Shown: piece after piece, positions 38,715 to 47,229 of the stretch
How the letters are laid out: each line of letters starts with the position of its first letter
How positions within the stretch are numbered: the stretch's first letter is position 1
DNA from: Sphingomonas ginkgonis
GTDB lineage: Bacteria > Pseudomonadota > Alphaproteobacteria > Sphingomonadales > Sphingomonadaceae
Direction: 5' to 3'
Length of the DNA stretch: 64,000 nucleotides
Assembly (NCBI RefSeq): GCF_003970925.1
Contig: NZ_RWJF01000001.1
Coordinates: 1,234,501 to 1,298,500, forward strand
The notes under the pieces: generated by a model
Database searches by the model: none
What the model was told of the DNA's origin: nothing
Seen by the model: the letters and a program-made list of their open reading frames with translations, nothing else
Made by a program: the position numbers and the translations under genes

Positions 38715-38982
38715 CGCTGGTCCGAACGACGAACACATTCCGTCGGTCGTCCTGGTCTCGTTCGCGGCGCAGATAGCCGAGCCCGCCCAGCGTGTTCAAG
38801 GCGCGGGTAACGACGGGTTTCGAAACGCCCAGCATTCGGGCGAGGCCGCGCACGGTATGCGGGCCCGGGGACAAGTATACGATCAGCAATAGTGCCATCT
38901 GGCGATTGGTGAGATCCGGCTCGCCTGACCGCACGTAGCCGATCAGCGCGCGCATCCACGCATTTAGCGAGACGTCGCTCAT
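38611..38982 (-). CDS. MarR-family transcriptional regulator
   Basis: 123 aa winged helix: LTNRQMALLLIVYLSPGPHT, RGLARMLGVSKPVVTRALNT (recognition helix), LGYLRRERDQDDRRNVFVVR (wing). The group next to leucyl aminopeptidase and a C40 peptidase is recurrent in this order. A palindrome resembling a MarR operator is centred 36 bases upstream of the start (39008-39029). Its ligand is unknown. Confidence 0.85.
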   Translation of the reverse strand: MSDVSLNAWMRALIGYVRSGEPDLTNRQMALLLIVYLSPGPHTVRGLARMLGVSKPVVTRALNTLGGLGYLRRERDQDDRRNVFVVRTSDGAEFLEGFKRNLREGEDSPSRRPALSQLAHAHR

Positions 38983-39007
38983 ATCGGCCGCACACTCCTA
39001 TGACGCG

Positions 39008-39029
39008 TTTGCCTCCGTTAACCGGCAAA
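39008..39029. promoter_or_regulatory. Candidate MarR operator
   Basis: TTTGCC at 39008-39013 and GGCAAA at 39024-39029 form an inverted repeat around a GTTAAC core, located 26 bases upstream of the MarR start codon and within the gap after the aminopeptidase stop (39078). MarR-type proteins bind palindromes with TTGC/GCAA arms. Flanking TGACGC/GCGTCA at 39001-39048 extends the symmetry. Binding is inferred. Confidence 0.5.
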
Positions 39030-39077
39030 TGACTGAATCGTTGCGTCATCGAAGAGAAAAATGCCCGCTTATGTCCG

Positions 39078-40487
39078 TTAAGCGACACTGCTCGTTTGCG
39101 GATGGCAACGTTTGGCAAGCATCGCCAGCATGGCGCGAAGCCCCATCGCGTCGCCGCCCTTGGGCCGGCCCGGCTTCGCCGCGGGGCGCCAGGCGAACAC
39201 GTCGAGGTGGACCCAAGGGGTCGCCTCCGGCACGAAGCGGCGGAGGAAGAGGGCGGCGGTGACCGACCCGGCGAACGGGCTGTCGCCGCTGTTCGCCATG
39301 TCGGCGATGTCCGATTTCAGCATGTCGTCATAGCCGTCCCACAGCGGCATCCGCCACAGCGGGTCGTCCTGCTCGCCCGCCGCCGCGAGCAATTGGCTGG
39401 CGAGCTCCTCGTCGTTGACGAAGGTCGCGGGCAGGTCCGGGCCGAGCGCGACCCGCGCCGCCCCGGTGAGGGTCGCAAGGTCGATGACCAGTGCCGGCGC
39501 CTCCTCGCCCGCGCGGGTGATCGCGTCGGCCAGCACCAGCCGACCCTCGGCGTCGGTGTTGTCGACCTCGACCGTCTTGCCGGCGCGGCTGATCAGCACG
39601 TCGCCGGGACGGAAGGCATTGCCGCCGACGCTGTTCTCGACCGCCGGGATCAGGAGGTGGAGCCGGAGCGGCAGCCGCGCGCCGATCACCAGCCGCGTCA
39701 GTGCCAGCGCATGCGCCGCGCCGCCCATGTCCTTCTTCATCAGCCGCATCCCGCTCGCCGGCTTGAGGTCGAGCCCGCCGGTGTCGAAGCAGACGCCCTT
39801 GCCGACGATCGCCACCCGCGGGTTGCGCGCGTCGCCCCATTCGAGCTCGATCAGCCGCGGCGCATGCTCGCGCGCCGCGGCGCGGCCGACCGCGTGAATC
39901 ATCGGATAGTCGGTTTCCAGGCTGTCGCCCGCGGTGACCCGGAACTCGGCCCCGGCCTCGTCGGCCAGCGACCGCGCCGCCGCCTCGAGCGCACCCGGCC
40001 CCATGTCGGCGGCGGGCGTGTTGACCAGCTCGCGCACCAGCGCGGTCGCCTCCGCCTCGCGGACGATCGCGCCGATCGCGGCGGGCTGGTCGGTGAGGAG
40101 GACGCGGCCGCCGCGCTCCTCCTCGGGCTTGGAGCGGTAACGGTCGAAGCGGTGCTGGGCGAGCAGCCAGCCGAGCCCCGCCGCGCCCGCCCTGCCTCCG
40201 CTCAGCCGCCAGTTGCCCGCGGGAAGACGGTCGGCCGCGGCAGCGAGGCACCAGGGCGTCAGCCTTGCCGGGTCGGCGACCGCAAGCACGGCCTCGACCC
40301 GCTCGCCCGCCGGCAGCAGCGCCAGCGTCCCCGCCGCCTTGCCGTCGAACCGCTGCGCCTCGAGCAGCGCGCGATGTTCCGCCGGCCGGCCCTTGAGCCA
40401 GGTGTCGAATCCGGCGGAGTCGACGAGGTGGAGGGTGGAGGCGGGCTGGCCACGGTCGGGCTGGAGGAGGTCGGCGAAGCGGGTCAT
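39078..40487 (-). CDS. Leucyl aminopeptidase family M17 protein
   Basis: 469 aa. M17 signatures: VAIVGKGVCFDTGGLDLKPA, MKKDMGGAAHALAL and NTDAEGRLVLADA (metal and bicarbonate sites) are intact; the metal Asp/Glu/Lys residues are kept. The enzyme trims N-terminal amino acids from peptides in the cytoplasm. It is divergent from the OYE gene (120-base gap) and is followed by the MarR gene on the same strand. Confidence 0.95.
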   Translation of the reverse strand: MTRFADLLQPDRGQPASTLHLVDSAGFDTWLKGRPAEHRALLEAQRFDGKAAGTLALLPAGERVEAVLAVADPARLTPWCLAAAADRLPAGNWRLSGGRAGAAGLGWLLAQHRFDRYRSKPEEERGGRVLLTDQPAAIGAIVREAEATALVRELVNTPAADMGPGALEAAARSLADEAGAEFRVTAGDSLETDYPMIHAVGRAAAREHAPRLIELEWGDARNPRVAIVGKGVCFDTGGLDLKPASGMRLMKKDMGGAAHALALTRLVIGARLPLRLHLLIPAVENSVGGNAFRPGDVLISRAGKTVEVDNTDAEGRLVLADAITRAGEEAPALVIDLATLTGAARVALGPDLPATFVNDEELASQLLAAAGEQDDPLWRMPLWDGYDDMLKSDIADMANSGDSPFAGSVTAALFLRRFVPEATPWVHLDVFAWRPAAKPGRPKGGDAMGLRAMLAMLAKRCHPQTSSVA

Positions 40488-40607
40488 CGCCTCGTCCTAG
40501 TCCGGCGGCGGCGGCCGCGAAAGCCGCTCCTCGTAGCCGCTCCCCCCTTGTGCGCGCGCCGCGCCGACCCAGATGGCGCTCAACCCCCGACAAGCAGGTG
40601 ACCAGAA

Positions 40608-41726
40608 ATGAGCGGACCCAAATTGTTCGAGCCGATGGAAGTGGGGCGCCTGACCCTCGACAACCGGATCGTGATCGCCCCGATGTGCCAGTACTCGGCC
40701 GAGGACGGGCGCATGACCGACTGGCATAGCGTCCATCTCGGCCACCTCGCGCTGTCGGGCGCCGGGCTGCTGACGATCGAGGCGACCGCGGTGCTACCCG
40801 AGGGGCGGATCAGCTACGGCGACGTCGGCCTGTGGGACGACGGCTGCGAGGCGGCGATGGAGACCGTGCTGGAGACGGTCCGGCGCTGGTCGCCGATCCC
40901 GGTCGGGATCCAGCTCGCCCATGCCGGGCGCAAGGCCTCGACCGACCTGCCGTGGCATGGCGGCGCGCAAATCGCTCCCACCGACCCGAACGGGTGGCAG
41001 ACGGTGGCGCCCTCCGCCCTGCCGTTCGAGGCGGCGGAGAACGCCCCGCTGGCGCTCGACCGCGCCGGCATGGACCGGGTTCGCGACGGCTTCGTCGATG
41101 CCGCCCGCCGCTCGGTCCGGCTCGGGCTCGACCTCGTCCAGCTGCACGGCGCGCACGGCTATCTCATCCACCAGTTCCTCTCACCGCTGTCGAACCGGCG
41201 CGACGATGACTATGGCGGCAGTCTCGACAACCGGATGCGCTTCCCGCTCGAGCTCTTCGACGCGGTAAAGGCGGTGCTCGGCGAGATTCCGCTGACGATG
41301 CGCGTCTCGGGCACCGACTGGGTCGAGGGCGGCTGGACGATCGAGGAAACGATCGCGTTCGCCCGCGTGCTCGAGCAGCGGGGCTGCGCCGGCATCCATG
41401 TCTCGAGCGGCGGGCTCGATCCCCGCCAGGCCATCCCGGTCGGTCCCAACTACCAGGTTCCGCTCGCCCGTGCCATCCGGCAGGCGGTCGGCATTCCGGT
41501 CGTCGCGGTGGGGATGATCACCGAACCCGAGCAGGCCGAGGCGATCGTCGGCACCGGCGACGCCGACGCCATCGCGCTCGCCCGCGCCATCCTCTACGAT
41601 CCGCGCTGGCCGTGGCACGCCGCCGCGGCCCTCGGCGCCCGGGTGCGGGCGCCCGACCAGTATCTGCGCAGCCAGCCGCGCCAGTACAAGGCGCTGTTCG
41701 ACTTGCCCCGAAGCGCGGAGGATTAG
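40608..41726 (+). CDS. NADH:flavin oxidoreductase, Old Yellow Enzyme family (YqjM/NamA-like)
   Basis: 372 aa TIM-barrel FMN enzyme. FMN and substrate segments include RIVIAPMCQYSAEDGRMTDW (the Cys-Gln pair typical of the thermophilic-like class), IQLAHAGRKAS, LHGAHGYLIHQFLSPLSNRR (His-x-x-Tyr/His pair) and ALARAILYDPRWPWHAA. It reduces activated alkenes or nitro compounds; physiological substrate unknown. It overlaps the convergent Nramp-related gene by 4 bases at the stops. Confidence 0.95.
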   Translation: MSGPKLFEPMEVGRLTLDNRIVIAPMCQYSAEDGRMTDWHSVHLGHLALSGAGLLTIEATAVLPEGRISYGDVGLWDDGCEAAMETVLETVRRWSPIPVGIQLAHAGRKASTDLPWHGGAQIAPTDPNGWQTVAPSALPFEAAENAPLALDRAGMDRVRDGFVDAARRSVRLGLDLVQLHGAHGYLIHQFLSPLSNRRDDDYGGSLDNRMRFPLELFDAVKAVLGEIPLTMRVSGTDWVEGGWTIEETIAFARVLEQRGCAGIHVSSGGLDPRQAIPVGPNYQVPLARAIRQAVGIPVVAVGMITEPEQAEAIVGTGDADAIALARAILYDPRWPWHAAAALGARVRAPDQYLRSQPRQYKALFDLPRSAED

Positions 41727-43000
41727 CCGCCGGCGACCATGGTCAACAGCATGAAACCGCTCGCCGCCGCCATGACGAGCGTCGCCGCCCAGCCCAGCGT
41801 CAGCAGCAGCGGCACGGCGGTGAAGCGGCCCATCACCTTGCGGCTGTGGACCACCACCATCATCGCCGCCATCAGCGGGACCGCCGCCAGCCCGTTCAGC
41901 ACCGCGCTCCAGAAGAGCGCCTTGATCGGGTCGAGCCCCGACCAGTCCATCACCACCCCGGCGAGGGTGGCGACGACGATGATCGCGTAGAAGCGCTTGG
42001 CCTGCCGGGGGTGGAGCTCGAGCCCGGTCTTCCATCCACGGGCCTCGCTGACCGCGAAGGCGGCGGAGCCGGCCAGCACCGGGATGGCGAGCAGGCCGAC
42101 CCCGATGATCCCGAGCGCGAACAGGCCGAAGGCATAGCGCCCGGCGATCGGGCGGAGCGCCGCGGCGGCGTCGGCCGCCGTGTCGATCCGCGCCGCCCCG
42201 TGCGCATGGATCGTCGCCGCCGTCGCCAGCATGATCGCCAGCGCGACGAGGTTGGAGAAGGCCATGCCCAGCAGCGTGTCGAGCCGCATCCGGCGGTACT
42301 GATCCTCCGCCTCGCGCGGGTGGCGCTTCAGCGGGTGTTGGCCTGGATGGTCGGCGATCTCCTCGGCTTCCTGTGAGCTCTGCCAGAAGAAGAGGTAGGG
42401 GCTGATCGTCGTCCCAAACACCGCGACCACGGTGGTGATCGCGTCCTTTCCGTAATTCTCCGGCACGAACATCCCGCGCAGTGCTGCGTCACGATCGAGA
42501 TGGACCATCAGCAGCACCCCGACATAGGCGAACAGGCTGAGCGTCAGCCACTTCAGCACGCGGGAATAATGATGGTAGGGCAGGAACAGCTGGAGCGCGG
42601 TGCTGAGCAGCGCGAAACCGATCACGAACAAATGCTGCCCGCCCCCGACGACCAGCTGCAGCGCTGCCGCCATCGCGGCGAGATCGGCGCCGATGTTGAC
42701 CGTGTTTGCGACCACAAGGATCCCGACCAGCGTCATCACCAGCCAGCGCGGGATGACCCGGTGGAGGTTCTTGGCCAGCCCGCAGCCGGTGACCCGCCCG
42801 ATGTGCGCGCTGACCAGCTGCACCGCGCTCATCAGCGGGTAGGTCAGGACCATCGTCCACAGCAGCCCGTAGCCGAACTCGGCGCCGGCCTGCGAGTAAG
42901 TGGCGATTCCACTGGGATCGTCGTCCGCCGCGCCGGTGACCACGCCGGGCCCGAGCCGCTCGACCGCGCGGGTGAAGCGGGTCTTCCAGCGCTCGCGCAT
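41723..43000 (-). CDS. Nramp-related membrane transporter lacking canonical metal motifs
   Basis: 425 aa, about eleven transmembrane segments. The first segment reads GAADDDPSGIATYSQAGAEF, i.e. DPSG where classical Nramp has DPGN; the sixth has GTTISPYLFFWQS (residues 196-208) where classical members have the MPHN-type signature with a metal-binding Met. The overall order (ANTVNIGADLAAM in TM3 region) fits the Nramp family. Loss of the soft Met ligand resembles Nramp-related magnesium transporters, but the substrate is not established. Confidence 0.82.
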   Translation of the reverse strand: MRERWKTRFTRAVERLGPGVVTGAADDDPSGIATYSQAGAEFGYGLLWTMVLTYPLMSAVQLVSAHIGRVTGCGLAKNLHRVIPRWLVMTLVGILVVANTVNIGADLAAMAAALQLVVGGGQHLFVIGFALLSTALQLFLPYHHYSRVLKWLTLSLFAYVGVLLMVHLDRDAALRGMFVPENYGKDAITTVVAVFGTTISPYLFFWQSSQEAEEIADHPGQHPLKRHPREAEDQYRRMRLDTLLGMAFSNLVALAIMLATAATIHAHGAARIDTAADAAAALRPIAGRYAFGLFALGIIGVGLLAIPVLAGSAAFAVSEARGWKTGLELHPRQAKRFYAIIVVATLAGVVMDWSGLDPIKALFWSAVLNGLAAVPLMAAMMVVVHSRKVMGRFTAVPLLLTLGWAATLVMAAASGFMLLTMVAGG

Positions 43001-43108
43001 CAGGCGGCCCGGCGCCGACCCCGCGCTGTCCCCGCCGTCCGCGAGGACGGTGACCCGCTCACACCGGTTGGAAGACAGGGGCGGAACGGCCGGACGGACG
43101 ATTGTGGA

Positions 43109-43297
43109 TCAGCGGGTCTGGCTGCCGGGGTACCGCTGGCTGTCCTTGGCCTGATCGCGATAGACGCGGGCGAGATAGAGGAAGTCCTCGCGTTCCGCGG
43201 TGGAGCCGGCCTGGCGCGCCGCCTGGCGGCAGGCAGTGGCCCGGCTTTCGAGGAAATTGGCGTCGCCCACCCGTTGCGCTCCGGACTGGTTTTCCAC
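43109..43297 (-). CDS. Small hypothetical protein
   Basis: 62 aa from GTG 43297, no signal peptide, rich in Arg and Ala, likely helical (ANFLESRATACRQAARQAGS, EREDFLYLARVYRDQAKDSQ). Similar small proteins with an 'ERAR-F-LA-Y-DLA' pattern are frequent in sphingomonads. It lies upstream of the Nramp-related gene on the same strand. No clear ribosome site was seen, so the start is uncertain. Confidence 0.5.
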   Translation of the reverse strand: MENQSGAQRVGDANFLESRATACRQAARQAGSTAEREDFLYLARVYRDQAKDSQRYPGSQTR

Positions 43298-43597
43298 GCG
43301 AGCGGCGGACCATACCGGATTGTCGAGCAGGGCACAAATCCAAGATGGAGCAATGCCGGCGGCCGATTTCGCCGAGCCGAAACGGAAGGGGTTTGCAGCG
43401 CCATTCGCAACCCCTAGGGCAAGCGGCGAAACCCTGAGCGGTCCACCGCGTTACGGTTAGGCCAGATACTCCGGGGCGGTTCGAACTGTATCCGTAATGA
43501 ACAAGATTCTTATTTGTCTTGAAAGCTTTAACTACGTAACGGACAGTCGTTGCGGACAATTTTTCTTGTGGCGTCTTGAACTCGGTCGCCATCAATC
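43298..43597. other. Intergenic region between the small hypothetical gene and the wHTH gene
   Basis: About 300 bases with no convincing gene. The part from 43440 to 43597 is clearly more AT-rich than its surroundings, which suits a promoter for the downstream wHTH gene. It contains CTACGTAA at 43533-43540; the same CTACGT core recurs in the palindrome after that gene. No insertion sequence or RNA gene recognised. Confidence 0.5.
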
Positions 43598-43609
43598 ATG
43601 GGGGTTGCG

Positions 43610-44086
43610 ATGACCGACGTTCCTATCCAGCGGCTGCGGAGCGGAGAGCCGAAGATCGCGCTGTCGGCTTCCGACGCGCGCGAGGCCGCGCGGCTGCTCG
43701 GACTGCTCACCGGACAGGAGGAAGCCGCGGGCCGCAAGACCGGCGTCGCGCCGGGCTCGCAGCGCGAGGTGGCGATCAGCCGCGCCCGCCGCGAGTTCAG
43801 CGAGCGCAAGCGCCGCGCCGAGTTCTTCTCGGCCGCGATGTTCGGCGAACCGGCGTGGGATATCCTGCTCGCGCTCTACGTCACCGAGGGCACGCACGGC
43901 CGCCATACCATGACCAGTATCCGCGACCTGGTCGGCGTCCCGCTGACCACCGCGCTGCGCTGGGCCGACTATCTGGAGCGCGAGCGGCTGATCGCCCGTT
44001 CGCAGCACCCGACCGACCGGCGCAGCATGATCATCGAGCTGACCGACAAGGGCCGGCAGACTCTCGACGGATATTTTTCCCAGTAA
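43610..44086 (+). CDS. Winged-helix (MarR-like) regulator
   Basis: 158 aa from ATG 43610 (ATG 43598 is the alternative). The N-terminal 70 residues are Ala/Arg-rich and possibly coiled; the C-terminal part is a MarR-type wHTH: EPAWDILLALYVTEGTHGRH, TSIRDLVGVPLTTALRWADY, LIARSQHPTDRRSMIIELTD. It resembles small sphingomonad regulators of unknown target. A 19-bp palindrome follows its stop, and a small gene lies downstream. Confidence 0.8.
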   Translation: MTDVPIQRLRSGEPKIALSASDAREAARLLGLLTGQEEAAGRKTGVAPGSQREVAISRARREFSERKRRAEFFSAAMFGEPAWDILLALYVTEGTHGRHTMTSIRDLVGVPLTTALRWADYLERERLIARSQHPTDRRSMIIELTDKGRQTLDGYFSQ

Positions 44087-44087
44087 T

Positions 44088-44106
44088 TCTACGTGTTTGA
44101 CGTAGA
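44088..44106. promoter_or_regulatory. 19-bp palindrome after the wHTH gene
   Basis: TCTACGT and ACGTAGA form perfect 7-bp arms around GTTTG, one base after the TAA stop. No U-run follows, so it is not an obvious terminator; an operator for the wHTH protein acting on the next small gene is possible, since the CTACGT core also occurs upstream at 43533. Confidence 0.35.
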
Positions 44107-44169
44107 TCGCTAAGGGTTTACCATGCGCTGCGGAACGAGTGGGGTCGTTCTTCAGGGTGGGGAAATCCG

Positions 44170-44376
44170 ATGCCGTTGTCGCAGTCGCAGGGGGCGTTCA
44201 GCCCGGTCTTGCCGGCAATGCTGATCGAACAGCTGGCGCTTGCCGCCGATCTTCTCGAGCGTGCGCAGCGCATCCTCGACGCGAGCGGCGCGTCGCCCGA
44301 CATCGCCGCGCGGGTCGAGGAGGCGCTCGACCGTCTGCGGCAGGAAAGCGGCATCGGCCAGGGCCTGCGCCACTAA
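44170..44376 (+). CDS. Small hypothetical helical protein
   Basis: 68 aa, ATG 44170 with a GGTGGGGAAA ribosome site about 6 bases upstream. Mainly helical: LIEQLALAADLLERAQRIL and IAARVEEALDRLRQESGIG. No signal peptide or membrane segment. It follows the wHTH gene by 83 bases and is convergent with rimO. No family identified. Confidence 0.6.
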   Translation: MPLSQSQGAFSPVLPAMLIEQLALAADLLERAQRILDASGASPDIAARVEEALDRLRQESGIGQGLRH

Positions 44377-44389
44377 CCTTTCGCCGCTT

Positions 44390-45739
44390 CTAGGCGGGCA
44401 CGCCGTACAGGTCGTGCTCGTCGCTCTCCTCGACCAGCACGCGGGCGAAGTCTCCCGCCGCGAGGTGACCGGCGTCGCGCAGGTGGACCTCGCCGTCGAT
44501 TTCCGGCGCATCGGCCTTGGAGCGGCCGGTCGCGCCGCCGGTCTCCGGGTCGACCGCGTCGACCAGCACCTCGATCGTCCGCCCGACCCGTGCCGCCAGC
44601 TTCTCGGCCGAGATCCGCGCCGTCAGCTCCATCACCCGCGCGTAGCGCTCTTCCTTGACCGCTTCGGGCACCGGGTTGGGCAGGCTGTTCGCCGATGCGC
44701 CCTCGACCGGCTCGAAGCGGAAGGCGCCGACGCGGTCCAGCCGCGCTTCCTCGAGCCATTCGAGCAGGTAGCGGAACTCCTCCTCGGTCTCGCCGGGGAA
44801 GCCGACCACGAAGGTCGAGCGGATGGCGATGTCCGGGCAGACCTCGCGCCAGCCGCGGATCCGCTGCAACACCCGGGCGTCGTTCGCCGGCCGCTTCATC
44901 GCGCGCAGCACCGCCGGGCTGGCATGCTGGAAGGGGATGTCGAGATAGGGCAGCACGAGCCCCTCGGCCATCAGCGGGATGACCTGGTCGACGTGCGGAT
45001 AGGGGTAGACATAGTGGAGCCTGACCCACGGCTGCTCGCCCTGCGGGGTGCGCAGCTGCCCCAATTCGCGCGCGAGGTCGGTCATGTGCGGCCGCACTTC
45101 GCGCCCCTTCCATGACCGGGTCTCGCCACGAATGTCGATCCCGTAGGCGCTGGTGTCCTGGCTGATCACCAGAAGCTCCTTGGTCCCGGCCGCGAGCAGC
45201 TTTTCCGCCTCGCGCAGGATGGCGTCGGGGCGGCGGCTGGCGAGATCGCCGCGCAGCTGCGGGATGATGCAGAAGGCGCAGCGATGGTTGCACCCTTCCG
45301 AGATCTTCAGATAGCTGTAGTGGCGCGGCGTCAGCTTGAGCCCGGCGTCGGGGATGAGGTCGATGTAAGGCGACAGGCCCGGCGGCGCCGCCTCGTGGAC
45401 CGCCTCCACCACCTGCTCATATTCATGCGCCCCGCTGATCGCCAGCACCTGCGGGAAGCGGGCGCGGATCACCTCCGCCTCCTTGCCCATGCAGCCGGTG
45501 ACGATCACCCGCCCGTTCTCCGCGATCGCCTCGCCGATCGCCTCGAGGCTTTCCTCCTTGGCGCTGTCGAGGAAGCCGCAGGTGTTGACCAGCACGACGT
45601 CGGCGCCGGCATAGTCGGCGCTCATCTGGTAGCCGTCGGCGCGCAGCTGGGTGAGGATCCGCTCGCTGTCGACCAGGTTCTTGGGACAGCCGAGCGACAC
45701 CATGCCGACACGCGGCGGGGAAGGGAGTGTGGTTGCCAT
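44390..45739 (-). CDS. rimO: Ribosomal protein S12 methylthiotransferase
   Basis: 449 aa from ATG 45739. Radical-SAM enzyme that adds a methylthio group to Asp88 of S12. UPF0004 domain cysteines are in [25 protein letters not shown] and VTGCMGKE; the SAM cluster is [14 protein letters not shown]; a C-terminal TRAM domain follows. The same frame remains open to 46612 but this is antisense to the ugd gene and rejected. It is divergent from ugd. Confidence 0.96.
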   Translation of the reverse strand: MATTLPSPPRVGMVSLGCPKNLVDSERILTQLRADGYQMSADYAGADVVLVNTCGFLDSAKEESLEAIGEAIAENGRVIVTGCMGKEAEVIRARFPQVLAISGAHEYEQVVEAVHEAAPPGLSPYIDLIPDAGLKLTPRHYSYLKISEGCNHRCAFCIIPQLRGDLASRRPDAILREAEKLLAAGTKELLVISQDTSAYGIDIRGETRSWKGREVRPHMTDLARELGQLRTPQGEQPWVRLHYVYPYPHVDQVIPLMAEGLVLPYLDIPFQHASPAVLRAMKRPANDARVLQRIRGWREVCPDIAIRSTFVVGFPGETEEEFRYLLEWLEEARLDRVGAFRFEPVEGASANSLPNPVPEAVKEERYARVMELTARISAEKLAARVGRTIEVLVDAVDPETGGATGRSKADAPEIDGEVHLRDAGHLAAGDFARVLVEESDEHDLYGVPA

Positions 45740-45850
45740 GGGAAGCGGCGCCCTTAGCCGAGATTCGCGGCGAAATCGAGGCGGTTGCGCGGGCGCTGAG
45801 TCGCCCGCTAAGGCGCCCCCACGCGCGACGCCGCGCGAGAGGGATTGACC

Positions 45851-47164
45851 ATGAAGATTGCGATGATCGGCACCGGCTATGTCGGGCTGGTGTCCGGGGC
45901 CTGCTTCGCCGATTTCGGCCACGACGTCTGCTGCGTCGACAGGGACGAGGCCAAGATCGCCGGGCTCGAGGCGGGCCGCATGCCGATCTGGGAGCCGGGG
46001 CTGGAGGACCTGGTCGAGAGCAATGTCCGGCGCGGCCGGCTGACCTTCACCACCGACCTCGCGCGCGGAGTCGACGGGGCGGACGCCGTGTTCATCGCGG
46101 TCGGCACCCCGGCGCGGCGCGGCGACGGGCATGCCGACCTCAGCTACGTCTTCGCCGCTGCGGCCGAGATCGCCGGGGCGCTGACCGGCCCGGCGGTGAT
46201 CGTCACCAAGTCGACTGTCCCGGTCGGCACCGGCGACGCGATCGCGAAGATCCTGATCGACGAGGGCGCGCCCGAGGGGACGCTGGTCGCCTCCAATCCC
46301 GAGTTCCTGCGTGAGGGCGCGGCGATCGCCGACTTCAAGCATCCCGACCGGATCGTCGTCGGCGCCGAGGACCCGCGCGCCGAGGCGGTGCTGCGCGAGA
46401 TCTACCGACCACTGTTCCTCAACAAGGCGCCGATTTTGTTCACCGGCCGCCGCACGGCCGAGCTGATCAAATATGCCGCCAACGCCTTCCTCGCGACCAA
46501 GATCAGCTTCATCAACGAGATCGCCGACTTGTGCGAGAAGGTGGGGGCCGACGTGCAGGAGGTCTCGCGCGGGATCGGGCTCGACAATCGCATCGGCCCC
46601 AAGTTCCTCCACGCCGGCCCCGGCTACGGCGGCAGCTGCTTCCCCAAGGACACGCTGGCGCTGCTCCGCACCGCCGAGGAGTCCGGCGTCCCGATGCGCA
46701 TCGTCAACACGGTGGTGGAGGTCAACGACGCCCGCAAGTCGGGGATGGGCGACCGGGTGCGCGAGGCGGTCGGCGGCAGCCTTCAGGGCAAGAAGATCGC
46801 GGTGCTCGGGCTCACCTTCAAGCCGAACACCGACGACATGCGCGACGCGCCGAGCCTCGCCCTCATCGACACGCTGAAGAAGGGCGGGGCCGAGATCGCC
46901 GCCTTCGACCCGGTCGGGCGCGAGCAGGCCGAGCCGCTGCTCCCCGGTATCAGCTTCGCCGACGACAGCTATGCCGCCGCCGCCGGGGCCGACGCGCTGG
47001 TGATCGTCACCGAGTGGGACGAGTTCCGGGCGCTCGATCTGCGCCGCATCGCCGGCGCGATGCGCGGCACCGCGCTAGTCGACCTGCGCAACATCTACGG
47101 CGAGGACGAAGTGGTGCGCGCGGGCCTCTCCTACCGCGGAATCGGACGGGCGGTAACCAGCTAA
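45851..47164 (+). CDS. ugd: UDP-glucose 6-dehydrogenase
   Basis: 437 aa. NAD-binding start [40 protein letters not shown], active-site C263 in [13 protein letters not shown], and the [17 protein letters not shown]-terminal domain identify UGD, which makes UDP-glucuronate for surface polysaccharide. ATG 45851 is preferred to TTG 45845. It heads a three-gene cluster with a second dehydrogenase and a sugar-phosphate transferase. Confidence 0.93.
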   Translation: MKIAMIGTGYVGLVSGACFADFGHDVCCVDRDEAKIAGLEAGRMPIWEPGLEDLVESNVRRGRLTFTTDLARGVDGADAVFIAVGTPARRGDGHADLSYVFAAAAEIAGALTGPAVIVTKSTVPVGTGDAIAKILIDEGAPEGTLVASNPEFLREGAAIADFKHPDRIVVGAEDPRAEAVLREIYRPLFLNKAPILFTGRRTAELIKYAANAFLATKISFINEIADLCEKVGADVQEVSRGIGLDNRIGPKFLHAGPGYGGSCFPKDTLALLRTAEESGVPMRIVNTVVEVNDARKSGMGDRVREAVGGSLQGKKIAVLGLTFKPNTDDMRDAPSLALIDTLKKGGAEIAAFDPVGREQAEPLLPGISFADDSYAAAAGADALVIVTEWDEFRALDLRRIAGAMRGTALVDLRNIYGEDEVVRAGLSYRGIGRAVTS

Positions 47165-47229
47165 GCCCTTGTCCCCACAAGCGGTCTGTTTCAAAGGCAG
47201 GTTGACCGCGGTGGTGGAGCGCGTTGGGC

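Noticed and set aside
43476..43485. GGTTCGAACT resembling a tRNA T-loop
   Set aside because: Flanks do not form the T-stem or other tRNA arms; no tRNA gene is present.
45740..46612. Upstream extension of the rimO frame
   Set aside because: Antisense to ugd; RimO homology begins at 45739.
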